DNA of 9,986 bases from NCBI GenBank assembly GCA_937960795.1, contig CALGPA010000138.1, positions 1 to 9,986 on the forward strand, read 5' to 3'. The notes beneath the pieces are model-generated. The model saw nothing but the letters and a program-made list of their open reading frames with translations, was not told the origin of the DNA and searched no databases. The stretch is from an uncultured bacterium (GTDB lineage Bacteria > Cloacimonadota > Cloacimonadia > Cloacimonadales > Cloacimonadaceae). The translations under genes and the position numbers were made by a program. This document shows, piece after piece, positions 5,434 through 9,986 of this stretch; within the stretch, counting starts at the first letter, position 1, and the number at the start of each line of letters is the position of its first letter.

Positions 5434-7723
5434 AGATCTAAGAATCAGAGCCCAGGTGGACGGCGTCCAGCGCGCGCAATCTGACATGAAGCGACTATCC
5501 GGATCTATCGGCGATGTGGCAAGGTCGCTTGGACTTGTCGTGGGCGCGGCGATGGCGTTCAGGCAAGGCGTTCGGCTTGCTGGCGAGGCAATGGCAAACT
5601 ATGAGAATGCGATCCAAGCGATACGCCAGCTCGACGCGACCCTGAAGTCCACTGGCAGAGCAGCAGAATTCACCTCGCAAGAACTCAGCGATATGGCTTC
5701 AGAGCTGCAAGCGCTAAGCAATTTCGGTGATGAAGATATACTGCGAGGCGTAACACTGCAGCTGCTTCGATTTGATGCCATCGGTAGGGATATCTTCCCA
5801 CGCGCGCAGCAGCTTGTTATTGATCTTGCCGAATCTATGGGCGGCGTAGAAAACGCTGCAAGAACTCTTGGCATATCTTTGGCTGACCCAACTCTTGGTC
5901 TCACGCGCCTGCGCAGAATAGGTGTGTCTTTTAATTCCACACAGGAAGCGCAAATCAAAAACTTTGTGGAAACAGGTAAAGTAGCGGAAGCACAGGCGGT
6001 TTTGATGTCTGCACTAGAGGAGCGCTTTGGCGGATTGGCTGTGGCGTCTATATCTGCGACCACGCAGATGAAAAACGCTTGGGGCGATTACTTAGAAAGC
6101 GTTGGGTCTTCGCTATCCTTTTACGATGGAGTAAAGCGCGGCATTACTGCAACGTTGGTCAGTGTGGCGGGGGCGCACGATGTTACATCGAAATCTGCTC
6201 AGCTTGCTGCGCTGGAAACACAAAAAGCTTGGGGCAAGGCAACAATACACCTCACGAACGGCATAAAAACATATCTGACTGCTCTGGGCGGAGCATACTC
6301 AGGATTTTATACGCTGGGCAATGCGTTCATAAACGGTTTTTCGGCAAGCATCCAGCTTGGCATTGACACGCTGGCGGCCGCAACGATCACAGCCATGAAT
6401 TTTGTCAGCCGCACCGTGATTAATAGCTGGGAAAAGATATTCAGCGTCATAAATTCCATCTCCACGAGAATCACCGGGAAGGATCTCGGCATTGACGGCA
6501 TGTTTGACGATCTGCGCGAGCGCATGACAATCATAAACATTGATCTAGAAGATAGCATTGCTAAGACACGCTCTACGCTCATCAAATCACGCGATGACAT
6601 ACAAGCATGGGTTGACAATTTTAAGGCGATCCCGGCAAACACAAAGCACTCCATAGACCAGCAAATAAAGATTCTTGAGGATGGCATCAACGCGCAGCGC
6701 GAAGCAATATTGCGCGGCGCGAGCGGGCTCGACCTCTCAGACTTTTCCATGGAAGATCTTGATCTTGGTCTCTCCGCGAAGGCGACGGAGGATTATTATG
6801 CCACCATTATGGCGATCAACCATAGCGCAACGCAAAAGATCATGGACGACCATAACGAGATGCGCGCCACACTCGCTGAATACCTTGACATTGCCATTGC
6901 CGATGAAGCTGAAAAGAAACGCATGCTGTCGGAAGGCTTGACTGAGATCAAAAAAAGCGAAACAGCTGCGATAATTGCTGAGATCGAAAAGATAACCGAA
7001 GAAGAGAAGCGCGCCGCTGATCGAGCAATTGACATTCGCGTGAATGCGCTCCGGGGGCTTGAAGGATTTGAAGAGCAGTATCTACGGCTTCGCTATCGCC
7101 AGATTGCTGCTGAGGTTGAGCGCCTCCGCCAAGCAGGAGCCGAGCAGATCGAAATTAACGCATGGGTGATCGCAGAAAAACAGAGAGCGCAAGAGGAAGC
7201 ATACGGGCAAGATATCGAACTTGCCGGCAATGCTGGCTCGCAAATGGATGATATCATGCAGGCGGCGACAAGATCCATTGAGTATGGCTTTGGTTCGGCG
7301 ATGTCGAACATAGTCATGAGCACAAAAACCGGAGCAGACGCGATTGCTGAAATTTGGAAGGGCATGGCATCTTCCATCATTTCCGAGATCTCGCGCATAA
7401 TCGCCAAGCTTGCCGTTCTGAGCTTCTGGCAAGCTATAACTGGAACTGCGCCAGCAGCAGCGGCGGCGACCATCGCAAGCGGATCTGTGTCCGGAACAGT
7501 GATGGGCGGAGGCGGATTTAATTCCGTAAGTGGCGCTGGGTTTACATCATACGGCGCTCCCTCCAGCATGAATGATTCTGGAATCTCGCGCATAGCTTCC
7601 AAAATAGATGACTTGGTGAGCGCAATCGAGAACAACCCGCCACAGATTCACACGCAGTTAATTGAAGGCGTTCCGCTCCACAAAGCAGTTGAAAGAGCAA
7701 GGATAACCACGAATGCCCTATAG
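5420..7723 (+). CDS. Tail tape measure protein
   Basis: A protein of 767 aa with AAGGA four bases before ATG 5420, overlapping the chaperone stop. It sets tail length by spanning the tube lumen and is ejected ahead of DNA. The N-terminus is helical with a hydrophobic patch (~37-47). Residues ~84-230 carry the tape measure core seen in prophage tail-length proteins: 'TSQELSDMASELQALSNFGDEDIL', 'DPTLGLTRLRRIGVSF' (~147-162), an 'F-V-E-T-G' step and 'FGGLAVAS'. A long hydrophobic region (~287-330) may contact membrane during ejection. Residues ~480-600 are a highly charged helix, and a second hydrophobic Ala-rich segment (~660-695) is followed by a Gly-rich stretch and a conserved-looking C-terminal helix. 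Using the commonly cited ~0.15 nm per residue, the tail would be about 115 nm; this is an estimate. No lytic transglycosylase or peptidase motif was noticed. Confidence 0.92.
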   Translation: MARVEDLRIRAQVDGVQRAQSDMKRLSGSIGDVARSLGLVVGAAMAFRQGVRLAGEAMANYENAIQAIRQLDATLKSTGRAAEFTSQELSDMASELQALSNFGDEDILRGVTLQLLRFDAIGRDIFPRAQQLVIDLAESMGGVENAARTLGISLADPTLGLTRLRRIGVSFNSTQEAQIKNFVETGKVAEAQAVLMSALEERFGGLAVASISATTQMKNAWGDYLESVGSSLSFYDGVKRGITATLVSVAGAHDVTSKSAQLAALETQKAWGKATIHLTNGIKTYLTALGGAYSGFYTLGNAFINGFSASIQLGIDTLAAATITAMNFVSRTVINSWEKIFSVINSISTRITGKDLGIDGMFDDLRERMTIINIDLEDSIAKTRSTLIKSRDDIQAWVDNFKAIPANTKHSIDQQIKILEDGINAQREAILRGASGLDLSDFSMEDLDLGLSAKATEDYYATIMAINHSATQKIMDDHNEMRATLAEYLDIAIADEAEKKRMLSEGLTEIKKSETAAIIAEIEKITEEEKRAADRAIDIRVNALRGLEGFEEQYLRLRYRQIAAEVERLRQAGAEQIEINAWVIAEKQRAQEEAYGQDIELAGNAGSQMDDIMQAATRSIEYGFGSAMSNIVMSTKTGADAIAEIWKGMASSIISEISRIIAKLAVLSFWQAITGTAPAAAAATIASGSVSGTVMGGGGFNSVSGAGFTSYGAPSSMNDSGISRIASKIDDLVSAIENNPPQIHTQLIEGVPLHKAVERARITTNAL

Positions 7724-9206
7724 AATTGAAATTTACGAAACGGACGGATCTCCGGTCTATTACGATCTTTTTGAGCTAACGCACATGCCTGATGAGATGA
7801 TCCGCGAAGTAAAAATTGATGATGCGCGCGTTGATCCCGCTGACATGTTTGCCACGATTGGCAGAAAGTGTAAAGTTGTGATCTCGCTCGTAAATAATGG
7901 CTTCATCGTCTCGCGCGGTTTTTCTCAGTCGTCTCATCCCAAATATGCTGCTTGGTTTCCCTTTGTATTCGTGGTGCTCAGGGATGATGAGGTTATCTTT
8001 ATCGGGGCATGCAAAAAATCGGCATATGAAGTCGACCAGCTAGCTGGGACCGAAAGCTTTTATCTTTCTGATGCCGTTGACATCTGGGTGAGTCTCGCGC
8101 GCGAAACGCAGGATTATTCTATCACGCCATTAAGCAAATGGACGGCAGAGGACACAATAACAAGAGGTCTGCGTATCTTGGACGATTGGGGCGACATGCT
8201 CTCAAGTCGTGGGGTCGCGCCTCTTCCGATTTCATACTACTTCAGTAACATATATCTGCCATATCCGGGATACTCATATGGTGATCTTGCGAGGCTCTGG
8301 CTGCTTCATGAAAATGAGCAACTTTTTCAAAAACACAGGGTAGCCCATCTTGTATCCGGAACTCACTCTAATGGCGAGCCATACTATTACATTTACGTCT
8401 CTCTCTTCGTGACATATTGGCGCAACTTGCAACACTATGCCGCTGGATACGTGATGGTTATCGACGCACAAAATCCGTTTTCGATATCTGACAATGTTCT
8501 GACAGCAGCCAAAGACGCAGCAAACGGCGACGGCATACAGTTCGTTTATCGAGATTCCAGTCTGTTTGCCATTATTAATGACATGAAAAGCCGCAACATC
8601 GTGCCAAGCGATTGGAACCTAGAGCAGGACTACACTATCGCCCAGCATTTTGACACCACCGTGAATATCGTGGCTGATCACGCTTTCACGGTTAGCGGAA
8701 GATATTATCCGCAGACTCAGTATGCGCTCCCCAAAACAAAAGATTTCGAGATAGTAAAAGCCATGCTCATATGTAATCTGGCTATTCTGGAGGCGCGTCC
8801 ATATTCAACATTCGACAACGTATACTACACCCATACCCAGATGCGCAGCGCAATCATACTTGACTACGATGAGATTGAGCCATATGCAAAATTCTTCACA
8901 TCTTCAGAGATAACGCACTACAAAAAAAAGAGTACTTATGTCGACACGCGCATGTATGACGCGCTTTCTGTGCTAACTGATAGCGACACAAAACAAGCGA
9001 TCTTGCCAAATATTTATAATGCTGCTCTGGACGGATTTCGCTATCTTTACACTTTTTCCGTGCATTCTTCTGTGCAAAACGTCAACAATGTTGACATTGG
9101 ATCTCGCATTGGCATTGCTGGCATATACGGCGATCTGATTGTCATTGCACGTTCGGCAAAAGATTCTGACGGGCTAATAACCTTAACCGCAGCGGGAGGA
9201 TACTAA
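7713..9206 (+). CDS. Probable tail tip / hub (baseplate) protein, unrecognised family
   Basis: A protein of 497 aa starting at ATG 7713, 11 bases inside the tape measure gene, with AAGGAT upstream. It is directly after the tape measure, where siphophages encode distal tail and hub proteins. I do not recognise the sequence confidently. It is rich in Tyr and Phe, with aromatic clusters at ~175-189 (YYFSNIYLPYPGYSY), ~224-246 and ~363-372, and it has few cysteines. The N-terminal ~100 residues look like beta strands with an acidic turn (KIDDARVDPADMFATIG). The C-terminal ~60 residues (DIGSRIGIAGIYGDLIVIARS ... LITLTAAGGY, two separated spans) resemble the closing beta-barrel of phage hub proteins, where 'dIGs-x-I-x-I' and 'G-x-I-T-L' strands recur. 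No enzymatic motif is seen. Hub function is therefore inferred from context plus a weak C-terminal resemblance. A distal tail (Dit-like) role is the alternative. Confidence 0.6.
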   Translation: MPYRIEIYETDGSPVYYDLFELTHMPDEMIREVKIDDARVDPADMFATIGRKCKVVISLVNNGFIVSRGFSQSSHPKYAAWFPFVFVVLRDDEVIFIGACKKSAYEVDQLAGTESFYLSDAVDIWVSLARETQDYSITPLSKWTAEDTITRGLRILDDWGDMLSSRGVAPLPISYYFSNIYLPYPGYSYGDLARLWLLHENEQLFQKHRVAHLVSGTHSNGEPYYYIYVSLFVTYWRNLQHYAAGYVMVIDAQNPFSISDNVLTAAKDAANGDGIQFVYRDSSLFAIINDMKSRNIVPSDWNLEQDYTIAQHFDTTVNIVADHAFTVSGRYYPQTQYALPKTKDFEIVKAMLICNLAILEARPYSTFDNVYYTHTQMRSAIILDYDEIEPYAKFFTSSEITHYKKKSTYVDTRMYDALSVLTDSDTKQAILPNIYNAALDGFRYLYTFSVHSSVQNVNNVDIGSRIGIAGIYGDLIVIARSAKDSDGLITLTAAGGY

Positions 9207-9719
9207 ATGAATACATTATTCGGCTTCGGCGGTTTTCGCATGTCATGCGGAGGCTATGTTGCTGATTTTCCAGAAAATTCCGGCAAGATTTATTTTCGCG
9301 CCATACGTGAGCAATGGGTGACAAGTGACAACGTTGCGCGCCACCGTCACGTTGGCTTTCAACCTGAGATATCTGTCCGCCTATATAACCTAAAGCTTTT
9401 GCACTCAATTCAGTGGCGGCAGATGATAAACGTCCTCAACCAACATTTTATTTTCAACACAGCCATTACGATAAAGCCGCGCTTCGATTTCGTGAAAGAA
9501 ACCGGACTCACCTTCCAATGCGATCTTACGAGCGATTTTGCCCCGGATGATATTGCGGCGAGCGAAGTAGGGCAAGCGATCAACCTGACATTCAGATCAC
9601 GCAATGTGATACAGGGGCTGCCCGGATTGTTCAGCGGAAGCAAGGTCTTTGCCCTCGTGGACTACACGGGTGCGTCTATCGTGGATCATAATGGTGCTCA
9701 AATTATTGGAATCCAATAG
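9207..9719 (+). CDS. Small tail tip protein, unrecognised
   Basis: A protein of 170 aa. ATG 9207 immediately follows the preceding TAA and has GGGAGGA (9194-9200) as a strong ribosome binding site. I cannot assign a family. The N-terminus is Gly/Phe-rich (LFGFGGFRMSCGGY), the middle is mixed alpha-beta with 'EISVRLYNLKLLHSIQWRQM' (~54-73) and 'IKPRFDFVKETGLTFQCDL' (~89-107), and the last ~20 residues hold two short related units (TGASIVD and NGAQIIG, ~154-168). Its place between the hub-like protein and the probable fibre suggests a tail tip component, perhaps linking fibre to tip. The stop TAG overlaps the Shine-Dalgarno of the next gene. No signal peptide or membrane segment is apparent. 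Confidence 0.62.
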   Translation: MNTLFGFGGFRMSCGGYVADFPENSGKIYFRAIREQWVTSDNVARHRHVGFQPEISVRLYNLKLLHSIQWRQMINVLNQHFIFNTAITIKPRFDFVKETGLTFQCDLTSDFAPDDIAASEVGQAINLTFRSRNVIQGLPGLFSGSKVFALVDYTGASIVDHNGAQIIGIQ

Positions 9720-9727
9720 GAGGCAAA

Positions 9728-9986
9728 ATGCTTGAACCGAAAAGAATAACAGAATACGACCTTAAACCAGTGCCAGACTCAGAAGATGAGATCCTCGTTG
9801 TCTCGGCATTCGAGGATGAAGAGCGACGCTCGCCAATAAGCGGGGTCAAGTCCGCCGTTCTGGGATCCGCAACCATCGGCGGGAATAGTGCCGGCGATAT
9901 CCTAACCACGAACGCGGCTCAAACAGTCACGAACAAGCGGCTAAACACGCCCGCGATCAACAGCGCATCCGCAATGAACGCCACTA
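9728..9986 (+). CDS. Probable tail fibre / receptor-binding protein, 5' part (runs off window)
   Basis: An open frame begins at ATG 9728, after a strong AGGAGG (9718-9723) that overlaps the preceding stop, and continues for 86 codons to the window end without a stop. It starts with a charged section (MLEPKRITEYDLKPVPDSED) and a short hydrophobic strand (EILVVSAFEDEE). It then turns Ser/Gly/Asn/Thr-rich: 'GGNSAGDILTTN' followed by 'AQTVTNKRLNTPAIN'. The 'Q-T-x-T-N-K-x-x-x-x-P-x-I' pattern is common near the start of phage tail fibre shafts, where it recurs as a low-complexity repeat. The charged first ~45 residues would be the attachment part to the tail tip. As the last gene of a tail cluster it is a natural place for the host-recognition protein. 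The receptor-binding part lies beyond this window, so the specificity cannot be judged. Confidence 0.66.
   Translation, partial: MLEPKRITEYDLKPVPDSEDEILVVSAFEDEERRSPISGVKSAVLGSATIGGNSAGDILTTNAAQTVTNKRLNTPAINSASAMNAT

Noticed and set aside
5599..6063. Minus-strand open frame of 154 codons opposite the tape measure core
   Set aside because: The opposite strand encodes the recognisable tape measure motif; the antisense product is Ser/Arg-rich with no plausible family.
7093..7635. Minus-strand open frame of 180 codons opposite the tape measure gene
   Set aside because: Long antisense frames are expected opposite Ala-rich, biased coding sequence. The + strand frame has a clear family and a good start.
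8929..8944. Eight-A run inside the 497-aa protein as a shift site
   Set aside because: It encodes in-frame lysines, has no stem-loop after it that I could find, and the main frame continues normally to a plausible C-terminus.
9728..9986. Possible diversity-generating retroelement target, prompted by the Bbp16-like cement protein shared with Bordetella phage BPP-1
   Set aside because: No template repeat, variable repeat or reverse transcriptase is visible, and cement proteins of this type are widespread, so there is no support in the window.

Overview
This window is a stretch of a tailed double-stranded DNA phage or prophage, covering most of the head-completion and tail genes of a siphovirus-type (long, non-contractile tail) virion. 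All supported genes are on the + strand. They are packed almost end to end, usually overlapping by 4 to 14 bases or abutting, and they follow the usual order of such modules. The sequence is cut inside a gene at both ends. Base composition looks balanced by eye (not computed) and Shine-Dalgarno sequences are good at several genes, so a bacterial host is certain but the species cannot be named. No integrase, lysis, replication, tRNA, IS or CRISPR signal is present, so the window does not say whether the phage is lytic or a prophage.

Head region (1-1939): the 3' part of a scaffold-like coiled-coil protein, a major capsid protein of 317 aa without its own scaffolding arm, and a small capsid cement (decoration) protein resembling the Bbp16 family. 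A GC-rich hairpin in the 62-base gap after the cement gene (1953-1985) may separate highly expressed capsid genes from what follows.

Neck region (2002-3803): a head-tail connector-like protein with an extra N-terminal domain, a virion-morphogenesis/tail-completion protein, a tail terminator candidate, and a small unrecognised protein. These are chained by start/stop overlaps that suggest translational coupling.

Tail region (3796-7723): tail tube protein, then a lambda G/GT-like tail assembly chaperone pair, then a 767-aa tape measure protein. The chaperone pair is joined by a complete-looking programmed -1 ribosomal frameshift signal: a canonical A_AAA_AAC heptamer in the right frame, an immediate UGA stop, a 6-base spacer and a 14-bp hairpin. 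It predicts a 116-aa short product and a 224-aa fusion.

Tail tip region (7713-9986): a 497-aa protein and a 170-aa protein, which by position are tip/baseplate components but which I do not recognise by sequence, and the N-terminus of a probable tail fibre running off the end. The clearest non-obvious signal is the frameshift element. I do not see evidence of an entirely new biological system; the least explained parts are the connector N-terminal domain, the 72-aa protein and the two tip proteins.
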